A stretch of DNA of 64,000 nucleotides from an uncultured Clostridia bacterium (GCA_944372345.1 CALVYT010000019.1:1-64000); one strand, 5' to 3'. Shown: positions 7,788 through 16,209, counted from the first letter of the stretch. Notes: generated by a model from the letters alone, not told the origin. Translations and numbers: made by a program.

Positions 7788-8462
7788 ACTACCGACGGAT
7801 CGGTCATTTTCCTGAAAACGTTGATTCCGAAAAGTTATCTTTTAACGGATCGTACTTACTCTTAAGCCCCTCGCTTTAATCACTCCGATAGGGGACTATG
7901 TGGTCCGTAAGAATTTTTCTTTTCCTTTCACGCTTTCACGCACGGTTTTTTTTGTTTTTTAATCGTCCGCGCTGCTTTCCGTTCTTCATCATTTTCCGTT
8001 TGTTGCGTTTCCGCCATTAAGGTCATATCTTCCGACCGTCGATTCGCCTACGATACGATCGCGACCGTCCGATATTTGGATTGACCCACCGGATACGAAT
8101 CTTTACGAATAAAACGGATAAGTCCGCGGCGTGCGATTTTTCAAATCCCGTTCCGCCACAACTCCCTTACGACTTCGGTCAGTCTTGCGCTTCTCCGCTT
8201 TGCGAATCGTACGCTTTCGCTCTGCGTCTGCTTCGATCGGCGCTCGTCTGCAAATGCTTTCGCGTTTTTGCCTTCGGTCCTCTCCGCTTTCCGTGCGTTT
8301 CTTTCGGTTCGGATGCGCTTTCGCTTCCCTCGCTACTCGCTCGGGCGTTTGCAGATCTTCGCGTCTGCGCGTCGTTCCCTTCCGAAACGAACGGACTGCT
8401 TCGGCTTCCTCCGGGGACTTGCGTTCCGGCTTTTGCCACACCCTCGTTCGTTCGTTTGTTGT
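7788..8462 (-). other. Gene-free stretch, candidate long non-coding transcript
   Basis: A good promoter reads leftward into this stretch (8469-8496) and a perfect hairpin closes it (7758-7787), so a transcript of about 690 nt is expected. The - strand is purine-rich with many GCGAAAGCG-like motifs. A GTG-started frame at 8441-8103 would give a 112-residue chain made almost wholly of Arg, Lys, Glu and Ala with no domain. A 32-codon frame with an internal Lys-rich run lies near 8025. None looks like a normal protein of this genome. I could not match tmRNA, RNase P, 6S or SRP RNA hallmarks. It is reported as an unassigned transcript. Confidence 0.3.
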
Positions 8463-8468
8463 ACCATT

Positions 8469-8496
8469 ATTCTACCACAAATTTCGCGTTTGTCAA
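8469..8496 (-). promoter_or_regulatory. Leftward SigA-type promoter without a recognised gene
   Basis: On the - strand TTGACA (8491-8496), a 16-nt spacer and TAGAAT (8469-8474). It lies just past the 3' end of the CBS gene at 8543 and fires away from it into a stretch with no clear protein gene. Confidence 0.65.
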
Positions 8497-8542
8497 GACC
8501 TTTTTGAAAAAAATTTCGCGATTTTCGCAAAAACTTTTGCAA

Positions 8543-9280
8543 TCAGAACGGTTTGACATTGTAGTTCTCCAAGAATTTATTGATCCTCGGGAAATCCGCG
8601 GGCGTGATAATGCTGATGACCTTTTCGCCGAGCACGCCGTTTTCCGTGACTATCACGGCGACGAGGGAGCGGCGTTTCTCAAATTCAGTGAAAACGTCGA
8701 GCACCGTCGCATACTTGTTCATCAGTCGGTAGTTCTCCATTTCCGCGGGGTCGACGGCTTCTCCGCACGTCGTGGTCCTGAGGTATTCGGTCAGATTCTC
8801 GCCGCCCTCGGCAACGTCCGCGATAATGCGGTAGAGCGCATAGGAATTGATCACGCCGATCATATTCCCGTGGTCGTAAACGATCACCGTTTTCTGTCGG
8901 TTCTCCGCGAACTCGCGCACGGCGGTCAGCAGCGGCTCGTCCGCATACGCCGTCACTATCTTCTTGACCTTGAACGCGTCGGTCACCTTCGGCGGGCGGC
9001 AGACCTGCCGCTCGATGTATTCGATGTTCTCGACCACTTCGTCGCAGGGCACGGCAATGACGGTCTCGCCCGCGCCCGCGGTGTGATGCACGATAGCGTT
9101 GCGCAGCTTGCCGTAGTCGATCAGCTCCGTCGAATACCTGCGCACGGTGATGTTCATATCGCTGCACCGCTTGACCAGATCGGTGAAGTTCTGCGTGGGG
9201 CGCACGCTGTATATGGATTTCAGCTGCGCTTCGATACTGTTGTAGCTCCGCAAAAACCTCGCCGCGTTTTCGTTATCCAT
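8543..9280 (-). CDS. CBS-domain protein with helical N-terminal domain
   Basis: The 245-residue protein has an N-terminal, probably helical region (residues 1-75) containing LRNAIVHH, a motif seen in HEPN-like and DUF-type helical domains, followed by paired CBS motifs from about 85 to 240 (TVIVYDHGNMIGVINSYALY and LVAVIVTENGVLGEKVISII). CBS pairs usually sense adenine nucleotides. What the N-terminal part binds is unknown. ATG 9280 is chosen because GGAGG sits 5 nt before it; the GTG at 9286 overlaps that site. Promoter TTGCGC (9324-9329), 17 nt, TATAAT (9301-9306) on the - strand fits a single-gene transcript. A weak hairpin with a run of T lies beyond the stop at 8503-8535. Confidence 0.7.
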   Translation of the reverse strand: MDNENAARFLRSYNSIEAQLKSIYSVRPTQNFTDLVKRCSDMNITVRRYSTELIDYGKLRNAIVHHTAGAGETVIAVPCDEVVENIEYIERQVCRPPKVTDAFKVKKIVTAYADEPLLTAVREFAENRQKTVIVYDHGNMIGVINSYALYRIIADVAEGGENLTEYLRTTTCGEAVDPAEMENYRLMNKYATVLDVFTEFEKRRSLVAVIVTENGVLGEKVISIITPADFPRINKFLENYNVKPF

Positions 9281-9360
9281 CGTCACCTCCTTTCGCCGTT
9301 ATTATATCATACGCGGCGGGCGAGCGCAAGACTTTTTCGTAAAATACCCGCGCGGCGCGC

Positions 9361-9390
9361 GAAAAAAGCGGCGGAAACGGCTCCGCCGCT
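9361..9390 (-). terminator. Terminator of the polyamine cluster
   Basis: On the - strand AGCGGCGGA (9382-9390) pairs with TCCGCCGCT (9367-9375), followed by TTTTTT. It lies 44 nt past the nspC stop. Confidence 0.85.
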
Positions 9391-9433
9391 ATAAATTACC
9401 GCGTTTTACGCGTCCGCCCGCGGTATTTCCGCT

Positions 9434-10624
9434 TTACAGCCGCGACTCGAAGTCGGCATACCCGAACGTCCGCAGCGTTCGGACCGAGCCGTCCGCCCTG
9501 CGGAAATATATTCCCGGCAGCGGCGTGCCGTTGAACGTGTTCGTCTTGACCATGGTATACAGCGCCATATCTCCGAACACGATACGGTCGCCCGGCTGCG
9601 GCTTTTCGTCGAACGACCAGTCGCCGATGACGTCACCCGCCAGGCAGGTCGCTCCCGCAAGGCGGCAGACATGCGCCCGTTCTTCCGGCGCGCCGGCATC
9701 CGAAACTTTCTCGTATCCGTCGCCTGCATACTCGCAGAGGTCTTTCGCACTCAGTCCGTTGTCTGTTTTCCTGAACAGTCCGCAGACGGGCGGGCGGTAG
9801 GGCATTTCCAGCACGTCGGGCATATGGCACGCGGCGGACGCGTCGAGCACGGCGACGTCGATCCCGTTATGCACGACGTCGAGCACTTCCGCAACGAGCG
9901 TGCCCGCGTTCAGCACGACGGCTTCGCCCGGTTCGAGATAGACTTCGCAGCCGTATTCGCTCTGCGCCGCGCGGATGCAGCGTTCGAGGCGGGGGATGTC
10001 GTAGCCCTCGCGCGTGATATGGTGCCCGCCGCCGAAGTTCAGCCACCTCATTCCTTTCATAAACCCGCCGAAGCGTTCGTCGAACGCGCGCAGCGTGGTT
10101 TCCAGCGCGTCCGAGTCCTGCTCGCACAGCGTGTGAAAGTGCAGCCCGTCGAGGAGCGGCAGCACGCTTTCGTCGAACTCCGCTTTCGTCACGCCCAGCC
10201 GCGAGTACGGCGCGCACGGGTCGTATATCGCGTGCCCGCTTTGCGTGGAGCATTCGGGATTGACTCGCAGTCCCACGCTTTTGCCCGCGCTTTTCGCGCG
10301 CTCCGCGTATTTCCGCACCTGACCCGTGCTGTTGAACACGATATGGTCGGCAAGCCCGATGAGCGCGTCAAAGTCGCACGGTTTGTACGCGGGGTTATAG
10401 ACGTGCGTTTCGCCGCCGAACTTTTCTTTGCCCAGCCGCGCTTCGTAAAGCCCGCTCGCCGTCGTACCGTCGAGGTATTCCGCTATGATCGGGTAAGTCG
10501 CGTATGCCGAGTATGCTTTCTGCGCGAGCAGTATTTTGCAGCCCGTGCGCCGCTTTACGCCGAGCAGCGTTTCACAGTTGCGCCTGAGCCGCGCTTCGTC
10601 GATGATAAAAGCCGGGGTCGTCAT
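9434..10624 (-). CDS. nspC: Carboxynorspermidine/carboxyspermidine decarboxylase
   Basis: NspC is a PLP-dependent enzyme of the alanine-racemase-like fold that removes CO2 from carboxynorspermidine or carboxyspermidine to give norspermidine or spermidine. The 396-residue protein shows LLAQK with the PLP lysine at residue 36, FHTLCEQD and LNFGGGHH near the middle, YLEPGEAVV, LDASAACHMPDVLEMPYRP and GDMALYTMVKTNTFNG at the end, all typical. A stretch near residues 290-320 is longer than in most members. It is the last gene of the leftward polyamine cluster, separated from the dehydrogenase gene by two palindromic repeats (10669-10998). GGAG lies 8 nt before ATG 10624. A terminator follows. Confidence 0.9.
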   Translation of the reverse strand: MTTPAFIIDEARLRRNCETLLGVKRRTGCKILLAQKAYSAYATYPIIAEYLDGTTASGLYEARLGKEKFGGETHVYNPAYKPCDFDALIGLADHIVFNSTGQVRKYAERAKSAGKSVGLRVNPECSTQSGHAIYDPCAPYSRLGVTKAEFDESVLPLLDGLHFHTLCEQDSDALETTLRAFDERFGGFMKGMRWLNFGGGHHITREGYDIPRLERCIRAAQSEYGCEVYLEPGEAVVLNAGTLVAEVLDVVHNGIDVAVLDASAACHMPDVLEMPYRPPVCGLFRKTDNGLSAKDLCEYAGDGYEKVSDAGAPEERAHVCRLAGATCLAGDVIGDWSFDEKPQPGDRIVFGDMALYTMVKTNTFNGTPLPGIYFRRADGSVRTLRTFGYADFESRL

Positions 10625-10668
10625 TTTTGTTCTCCGTTTTTGTTCGGGTGGGGGGGGGGATGAGTTTT

Positions 10669-10740
10669 TGCGGGGGGACCCCTTTTTGCAAAAAGGGGTC
10701 CCCCCGCACCCCCTCCCGAAAAACTTAAAATACTTATCCT
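10669..10740 (-). repeat. Palindromic intergenic repeat, copy F
   Basis: A perfect 38-nt palindrome (10669-10706, arms of 19 nt) with GGGGGGACCCC and GGGGTCCCCCC. On the - strand it is preceded by TAAGGATAAGTATTTTAA and GTTTTTCGGGAGGGG, the same leader as in the other copies. Confidence 0.85.
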
Positions 10741-10914
10741 TATTTATGCGTCGGGACGGATCGTTTTGTCCTTATCTCTTGCGTCGCACTTGTCCCGCCG
10801 TTCGGCTTGCCGCCGTCCTTATTCAAAAGATATAATATTCATTTTATAATGACAGGATTTTGTCTGCCCGCCGCCCGACCGTATTCGCTATAAAGGATAT
10901 ACTATTTTTTATAA

Positions 10915-10998
10915 GGAATAGGATTTTGAGTTCCTTGGGCGGGTGGGGGTGCAGGGGGAGGGTACCCTTCCTTGCAAGGAAGGGTACCCTCCCCCTGC
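10915..10998 (+). repeat. Palindromic intergenic repeat, copy G
   Basis: Leader ATAGGATTTTGAGTTCC and GGGCGGGTGGGGG, then a perfect 48-nt palindrome (10951-10998, arms of 24 nt) centred on TTGCAA. It lies just after the stop of the dehydrogenase gene, which is on the opposite strand. Between copies F and G (10741-10914) I see no gene. Confidence 0.85.
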
Positions 10999-11006
10999 GA
11001 ACAACC

Positions 11007-12266
11007 TTACTCCACAAGCACGGGGTCGCTGACGACTTTCCAGGGCAGACCGTAGGCGTTGAGTTCGTCCATAAACGGATCGGGGTCGAACTGTTCGGGG
11101 GTGAACACGCCGGGCTTGTCCCACTTTTTAGTGAGCAGCATCGCCGCGCCTATCATCGCGGGCACGCCCGTGGTGTAGGAGATCGCCTGCGACTTGACTT
11201 CGCGGTAGCACGCTTCGTGGTCGCAGATATTATAGATATAGGCGGAAGCCGGTTTACCGTCTTTTACGCCGGTGAAGATACAGCCGATGTTCGTTTTGCC
11301 TTTGGTGCGCGGTCCGAGCGACGCGGGATCGGGAAGCAGCGCTTTAAGAAACTGTATGGGAACGATTTCGCGCCCTTCGTAGCTGACGGGGGTCGTTGAG
11401 AGCATACCGACGTTTTCCAGGCATTTCATATGCGTCAGATAGCTCTGCCCGAACGTCATAAAGAAGCGTATGCGTCTGACTTCGGGGAAGTTCTTTGCGA
11501 GCGATTCGATCTCCTCGTGGTGGAGCAGATACATATCCTTGCGCCCCACGCCGTCGAAATCGTATTCCCGCTTGATGCTCATCGCGGGGACTTCCACCCA
11601 TTTGCCGTTTTCGATGTACGAGCCGGGCGCGGAGACCTCGCGGAGATTGATTTCGGGATTAAAGTTGGTCGCGAACGGATAGCCGTGGTCGCCGCCGTTG
11701 CAGTCGAGTATGTCGATAGTGTCTATGCGGTCGAAAAGGTGTTTTTTTGCATAGGCGCAGAACACCTGCGTTACTCCGGGATCGAAGCCCGAACCGAGCA
11801 GAGCGGTCAGCCCCGCGGCGGCGTAACGTTCGCGGTACGCCCACTGCCACGAATAATCGAAGTACGCGGAAAAGCCCTCGCGGCGGCAGCGTTCGTCATA
11901 GACCTTGCGCCACTCGGGGTCGTCGGTGTTTTCAGGCTCGTAGTTGGCGGTGTCGAGATAGTCGACCTTGCATTCGAGGCAGGCGTCCATTATCGCGAGG
12001 TCCTGATAGGGCAGGGCGATATTCATCACGAGGTCGGGCTTGTAATCGCGGATGAGTCTGACGAGCGCGGCGCGGTCGTCGGCGTTCACTTCCGCCGTGG
12101 TGACGACGGTCTTTGTCTTGCCGACAAGATCGCGCGCGAGCGCGTCGCACTTGGACTTGGTGCGGCTGGCGATGCACAGTTCGCCGAATATTTCGCTGCG
12201 CGTGCAGCACTTGCGTATGGCGACGTTCGCGACGCCGCCGCAGCCGATAACGAGTACTCTTGACAT
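11007..12266 (-). CDS. Carboxynorspermidine/carboxyspermidine dehydrogenase (saccharopine dehydrogenase-like)
   Basis: This 419-residue protein belongs to the saccharopine dehydrogenase-like family that in polyamine clusters is the carboxy(nor)spermidine synthase: it condenses L-aspartate semialdehyde with putrescine or diaminopropane and reduces the imine with NAD(P)H. The N-terminus has the Rossmann motif VLVIGCGGVANVAI, then LVMNIALPYQDLAIMDACLE and LDTANYEPE. The middle contains GFDPGVTQVFCAYAKKH, as in this subgroup. Its product is the substrate of NspC encoded next. GGAG lies 8 nt before ATG 12266, and only 13 nt separate it from speB, so it is in the same transcript. Confidence 0.88.
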   Translation of the reverse strand: MSRVLVIGCGGVANVAIRKCCTRSEIFGELCIASRTKSKCDALARDLVGKTKTVVTTAEVNADDRAALVRLIRDYKPDLVMNIALPYQDLAIMDACLECKVDYLDTANYEPENTDDPEWRKVYDERCRREGFSAYFDYSWQWAYRERYAAAGLTALLGSGFDPGVTQVFCAYAKKHLFDRIDTIDILDCNGGDHGYPFATNFNPEINLREVSAPGSYIENGKWVEVPAMSIKREYDFDGVGRKDMYLLHHEEIESLAKNFPEVRRIRFFMTFGQSYLTHMKCLENVGMLSTTPVSYEGREIVPIQFLKALLPDPASLGPRTKGKTNIGCIFTGVKDGKPASAYIYNICDHEACYREVKSQAISYTTGVPAMIGAAMLLTKKWDKPGVFTPEQFDPDPFMDELNAYGLPWKVVSDPVLVE

Positions 12267-12279
12267 AGCGTTCTCCTTC

Positions 12280-13134
12280 TTATCTCGCGAGAGCGAGCAG
12301 CATTTCTCTTACCGTTTTGCACGCGACGGCGACGGAAGCCCCGCTCGCGTCGTAGTGCGGGCTGAGCTCGGTCACGTCGCAGGCGACGACGTCCGCGCCG
12401 AGGCACACGTCGGTAACGGCGCGGCGCAGTTCGTCGAAGCTCACTCCGCCGGGCTCGGGCGTGCCCGTGCCGGGGAATACGGACGGATCGAGCACGTCGA
12501 GGTCGACGGTCAGGTAGACGGGCAGTCCGCGGAGCGCGGTCAGCGTTTCTTTCAGCCCCGTAAGGTCGAATTTATGCGTGTCGACGTGCGACCTGCCCCA
12601 CTCGAATTCCGAGCGGTCGCCCGAGCGTATGCCGAACTGGTGTATGCGCCCGTCGCCGAGCAGTTCGTGGCAGCGGCGCAGCACGCACGCGTGCGAGAGT
12701 TTGACGCCGAGATAGTCGTCGCGGAGATCCGCGTGGGCGTCGAAGTGCACGATATGCAGACCGGGGAAGCGCGCCGCGGCGGCGCGTACCGCGCCGAGCG
12801 TGACGAGATGTTCTCCTCCGAGCATAAACGGGCGTTTGCCGTCGCGCAGTATGTCCTCCGCGCGGCGGAATATTATGTCGAGAGAGGCGGACGCGTCGCC
12901 GGGGCAGAGCTCGAGATCGCCGATATCCGTCACGGCAATATCCGTCAGATCCGCGTCGAGGTAAGGGCTGTACGTTTCCAGCCCGAACGACTCGCGGCGG
13001 ATGTATTCGGGACCGAACCGCGTTCCAGGGCGGAACGAAGTCGTGCCGTCGAACGGCGCGCCGAACAGAACGGTGTCCGCGGCTGCATAGTCGGCGTCGC
13101 ACGCCATAAATGCGTTAATCTGCATGTTCGACAT
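12280..13134 (-). CDS. speB: Agmatinase
   Basis: SpeB hydrolyses agmatine to putrescine and urea with a binuclear manganese centre. The 284-residue protein shows the ureohydrolase signatures: FMLGGEH (His109), HFDAHAD (Asp132, His134, Asp136) and VDLDVLDPS (two aspartates), plus VTELSPHYD near the end. The start overlaps the end of speE by 20 nt in another frame; ATG 13134 or ATG 13125 are both possible. Together with the decarboxylase upstream it gives the arginine-agmatine-putrescine route. A close agmatinase or a related guanidino ureohydrolase cannot be told apart by sequence alone, but the context favours agmatinase. Confidence 0.9.
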   Translation of the reverse strand: MSNMQINAFMACDADYAAADTVLFGAPFDGTTSFRPGTRFGPEYIRRESFGLETYSPYLDADLTDIAVTDIGDLELCPGDASASLDIIFRRAEDILRDGKRPFMLGGEHLVTLGAVRAAAARFPGLHIVHFDAHADLRDDYLGVKLSHACVLRRCHELLGDGRIHQFGIRSGDRSEFEWGRSHVDTHKFDLTGLKETLTALRGLPVYLTVDLDVLDPSVFPGTGTPEPGGVSFDELRRAVTDVCLGADVVACDVTELSPHYDASGASVAVACKTVREMLLALAR

Positions 13135-13975
13135 TGCTCAAAAGCTCCTCCACGTACGCCGGGATATAGAACGCGCCCTTGTGCAGCGTCGTCGTATAAT
13201 AGCGGCATTTCAGTCCCCGCTCGTTCCATCTTTTTTCGTCGAGGTCTTTGAGCGGATGGTATTTTTTGGAAGCGAACCCGAACAGCCAGTGTCCCGACGG
13301 GTACGTCGGGATATGCGCCTGATAGACGCGGCTGACGGGGAAGGATTCCACTATGCGCTTGTGCGCGCGCTGGCAGGCGAGGGCGTCCTCGGGATAGAAC
13401 GGGCTTTCGTGCTGATTGACCATTATCCCGTCGGCGCGCAGCGCCTTGAAGCAGTTGCCGTAGAACTCGCGGGTGAACAGTCCTTCGCCCGGTCCGAACG
13501 GATCGGTGGAATCCACTATTATGAGGTCGTACTCGGCGGACTTGGAGCGCACGAAACGCATACCGTCCTCAAAATGCGTGTGCACTCGTTCGTCGTCCAG
13601 CCCGCAGGCGGTGAACGGGAGATACTTGCGGCAGACGTTCGTTACTTCCTCGTCGATGTCCACGAGGTCGATGCGCTCTATGTCGTCGTAGCGGATCAGC
13701 TCGCGGCACGCTCCGCCGTCGCCGCCGCCTATGACGAGCACGTCGCGGACGTGCGGGTGCACCGCCATCGGGACGTGCGTTATCATTTCGTGATAGATGA
13801 ATTCGTCCTTTTCCGTCAGCATCATATAGCCGTCGAGGACGAGAAACCGCCCGAATTCGGGCGAGTCGAACACGTCTATGCGCTGAAAATCGCTGCGCCT
13901 GCTGCACAGCTGTTTATCCACTTTTATAGAGAGCTTGACGTTTTCGGTGTGTTTTTCGGAAAACCACAGATCCAT
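13115..13975 (-). CDS. speE: Spermidine synthase
   Basis: SpeE transfers the aminopropyl group of decarboxylated S-adenosylmethionine to putrescine. The 286-residue protein has the usual length and fold: N-terminal beta region with LVLDGYMMLTEKDEFIYHEM, then DVLVIGGGDGGACRE for the nucleotide, VDIDEEV, and YDLIIVDSTDPFGPGEGLF with the catalytic aspartate. ATG 13975 is preceded by GGAGG at 9 nt. The open frame continues upstream but that part overlaps the decarboxylase gene and is not coding. It lies between the decarboxylase tail and speB and overlaps speB. Confidence 0.95.
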   Translation of the reverse strand: MDLWFSEKHTENVKLSIKVDKQLCSRRSDFQRIDVFDSPEFGRFLVLDGYMMLTEKDEFIYHEMITHVPMAVHPHVRDVLVIGGGDGGACRELIRYDDIERIDLVDIDEEVTNVCRKYLPFTACGLDDERVHTHFEDGMRFVRSKSAEYDLIIVDSTDPFGPGEGLFTREFYGNCFKALRADGIMVNQHESPFYPEDALACQRAHKRIVESFPVSRVYQAHIPTYPSGHWLFGFASKKYHPLKDLDEKRWNERGLKCRYYTTTLHKGAFYIPAYVEELLSNVEHAD

Positions 13976-14001
13976 TAGGTGACCTCCGCGCCCTGCGCGC
14001 T

Positions 14002-14487
14002 TTATACGATGACGTTGAGCATTTCTATGTCGGGGTCTTCGGGACCCGTCATCTGGCAGCCCTTCGCCTTGGCGTATTTTATGTATTCGATGATGCGCGG
14101 GGTTATGCGTTCGCCCGGCGCGAGCACGGGAATGCCCGGGGGATAGCACATAACGAATTCTGCGCACACCCGTCCCGCGGTCTGTTTCACGGGCAGCTGT
14201 TCGGACGCGGCGTAGAACGCTTCCTGCGGGGAGAGCGCGACGTCGGGTTCGATATATTCCTGTTTCATCAGTTTCGCCGCGCTGCCGCGCCCGAAACGTC
14301 GGCGTACTTCGGCGAGCGCGCCTATGAGCCGCTCTATGTCGCGCACACGGTCGCCTATGGACAGGTACGCGAGGATATTGCCGAGATCGCCGAACTCTAT
14401 CTGTATGTCGTATTCGTCGCGCAGGAGCGAGTATACCTCTATGCCCGCAAGCCCGACGGCGAGGGTGTTGACGGCGAGCTTGGTCAC
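14002..14487 (-). CDS. Arginine/lysine/ornithine decarboxylase, C-terminal part (separated by frameshift)
   Basis: The 161 residues match the C-terminal third of the Orn/Lys/Arg decarboxylase family: TKLAVNTLAVGLAGIEVYSL, DIQIEFGDLGNILAYLS and CYPPGIPVLAPGERIT are hallmark stretches. In intact relatives they follow GDS(V/F)xDFD directly. Here the upstream frame ends in ...GDSV-TGA and this frame begins at GTG in the sequence GTGTGA, so the two overlap by four bases (14484-14487). The sequence fits loss of about 13 nt coding for a Phe-Asp-Phe-Asp-like segment. It might still be translated by coupling at the GTGA overlap, giving a split enzyme, or it may be dead. speE follows 26 nt later. Confidence 0.8.
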   Translation of the reverse strand: MTKLAVNTLAVGLAGIEVYSLLRDEYDIQIEFGDLGNILAYLSIGDRVRDIERLIGALAEVRRRFGRGSAAKLMKQEYIEPDVALSPQEAFYAASEQLPVKQTAGRVCAEFVMCYPPGIPVLAPGERITPRIIEYIKYAKAKGCQMTGPEDPDIEMLNVIV

Positions 14488-15449
14488 ACGCTGTCGCCGT
14501 TAATGAGCTCTCTGCCGTAGGCGTACCAGCCGCCGAGATCGTTGATCTCGCCGCGCGCATACTCCGCCATTTCCACGACCTTGGCGAACGCCTCTTTGCC
14601 GCGGAGCGCGAGATTGCGGCGGGATATGTCGAGGCTGGAAAGCAGGAGATAGGACGCGCTCGTCGTCTGCGTGAGGTTGATTATCTGCCTGACGTATCCG
14701 CTTTCCACGCGTCTGCCGGTCAGCAGCAGCGAGCTCTGGGTCAGGCTTCCGCCCGACTTGTGCATGGATACCGCCGCCATATCCGCGTCCGCCGCCATGG
14801 CGGAAACGGGGAGACCTTCTCCGAAATAGAAATGCGTGCCGTGCGCTTCGTCCGCGATGCACAGCATACCCGCTTTGTGCGCCTCGTCCGCGATCGCGCG
14901 GATGTCCGAGCATATCCCGTAATACGTCGGGTTGTTTACGAGCACGGCTTTCGCGTCGGGGTTTGCCGCTATCGCGGCGGCGACGGCGGAGCGGCTCATT
15001 CCGAGGGATATGCCGAGGTCGTCGTCGCAGTCGGGGTTGACGTAGACGGGGACTGCGCCGCAGAGCACCATCGCGCCCATTACGGAGCGGTGCACGTTGC
15101 GGGGGAGTATGATCTTGTCGCCCCGCCCCGCGACGGAGAGTATCATGCTCTGCACCGCGCTCGTGGTGCCGCCCACCATCAGAAACGCGTGCGCCGCGCC
15201 GAACGCCTCTGCGGCGAGCGTCTCCGCGTCGCGTATGACGGAAACGGGGTGGCAGAGGTTGTCGAGGCACTTCATCGAGTTGACGTCGAGGTTCATGCAT
15301 TTCTCGCCGAGAAGCGCGGTCAGTTCGGGGTTGCCGCGTCCGCGCTTGTGTCCGGGCACGTCGAAAGGCACGAGGCGCATACGGTGCATTTCCTGCAACG
15401 CTTCGTAGATCGGCGCGTTTTTCTGCGAGAGTTTTCTTTCGTCGTTCAT
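14484..15449 (-). CDS. speA: Arginine/lysine/ornithine decarboxylase, N-terminal part
   Basis: The 321 residues cover the PLP-binding core of the fold-type I decarboxylases of the SpeA/YaaO type: FDVPGHKRGRGNPEL at 29-43, ADEAHGTHF with Asp200 and His203, and SMHKSGGSLTQSS with the PLP lysine at 231. The context (speB next to it) points to arginine as substrate, giving agmatine; this is inference. The frame stops at TGA just after INGDSV, where family members continue. With the 161 residues of the next frame it would reach the usual length near 485. ATG 15449 lies 4 nt after the speD stop with no clear ribosome binding site, so it probably depends on translational coupling. Confidence 0.82.
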   Translation of the reverse strand: MNDERKLSQKNAPIYEALQEMHRMRLVPFDVPGHKRGRGNPELTALLGEKCMNLDVNSMKCLDNLCHPVSVIRDAETLAAEAFGAAHAFLMVGGTTSAVQSMILSVAGRGDKIILPRNVHRSVMGAMVLCGAVPVYVNPDCDDDLGISLGMSRSAVAAAIAANPDAKAVLVNNPTYYGICSDIRAIADEAHKAGMLCIADEAHGTHFYFGEGLPVSAMAADADMAAVSMHKSGGSLTQSSLLLTGRRVESGYVRQIINLTQTTSASYLLLSSLDISRRNLALRGKEAFAKVVEMAEYARGEINDLGGWYAYGRELINGDSV

Positions 15450-15453
15450 TCCG

Positions 15454-16209
15454 TCAGTATACGTTCTTACCGCTGAATATCTCTATCATCTCGCGGCGGA
15501 GATTGTCCATTATTTCCAGCCGGACGGTGGGTGGCAGCTCGTAAACGTCCGTTTTGAACAGATAGTTCTGGAGGTCGATGTCCTTGACCATCATTTTGGT
15601 GTGGAATATGTTAGCGCCGTATACGTTGATGTCGACGGCGTCGTATTTCATCAGGGTGGAGGGAGCGATATAGTCCTGTATGGACGCGACCTTGTGGTCC
15701 ATAAAGCACTTTTTGCCGCCTATGTCGCGGGTGAAGCCGCGCACGCGGTAGTCCATCGTTATTATGTCCGAATCGAACGAACCGATGAGGTAGTCGAGGG
15801 TGGACAGCGGAGTGATCTCGCCGCACGTCGCGACGTCTATGTCGACGCGGAACGTCGCAAGGCAGGTCTCCGGGTGGTATTCGGGATAGGTGTGGACGGT
15901 GACGTGGCTCTTGTCGAGGTGGGCGAGCTGCGTTTCTCCCGCGGGGACCATAGAGCCTTCGGCGATGAGTATCGTGACGGACGCGCCCTGCGGATCGTAG
16001 TCCTGCTTGGCTATGTTGAGGACGCGCGCGCCTATCATATCCGTCAGCGTCGTCAGGATATTGGTCAGCCGGTCGGAGTTGTACTGCTCGTCGATATACG
16101 CGATATAATCGCGCTGCTCGCGCGCCGTCTTGGCGTAGCACACGTCGTAAATGTTGAAGCTCAGCGATTTCGTCAGGTTGTTGAACCCGTAGAGTTTGAG
16201 TTTGTCCAA
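15454..16209 (-). CDS. speD: S-adenosylmethionine decarboxylase, E. coli-type proenzyme
   Basis: SpeD makes decarboxylated SAM, the aminopropyl donor for SpeE. The protein is a proenzyme that cleaves itself to form a pyruvoyl group. This 251-residue protein follows the E. coli class throughout ([52 protein letters not shown]) rather than the short Bacillus class of about 125 residues. Cleavage should occur before Ser101 in [13 protein letters not shown]. The start is TTG 16209, with GGGAGG about 9 nt upstream; the frame remains open further up but runs through the leader. It heads the polyamine cluster and has its own promoter and a 300-nt leader with an attenuator-like hairpin. Confidence 0.93.
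   Translation of the reverse strand: MDKLKLYGFNNLTKSLSFNIYDVCYAKTAREQRDYIAYIDEQYNSDRLTNILTTLTDMIGARVLNIAKQDYDPQGASVTILIAEGSMVPAGETQLAHLDKSHVTVHTYPEYHPETCLATFRVDIDVATCGEITPLSTLDYLIGSFDSDIITMDYRVRGFTRDIGGKKCFMDHKVASIQDYIAPSTLMKYDAVDINVYGANIFHTKMMVKDIDLQNYLFKTDVYELPPTVRLEIMDNLRREMIEIFSGKNVY

Noticed and set aside
7800..8080. A tmRNA, RNase P or SRP RNA in the gene-free stretch
   Set aside because: None of the conserved motifs (tmRNA 3' end with CCA, RNase P GAGGAAAGTCC, SRP tetraloop region) could be found on either strand.
8081..9394. Long + strand frame of 437 codons
   Set aside because: It covers the CBS gene on the other strand and an intergenic stretch; composition is Phe/Cys/Arg-rich with no domain.
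13115..14560. A 481-residue fusion of spermidine synthase with an upstream domain
   Set aside because: The extra 195 residues overlap the decarboxylase gene in another frame and are Arg-rich nonsense; GGAGG before ATG 13975 marks the true start.
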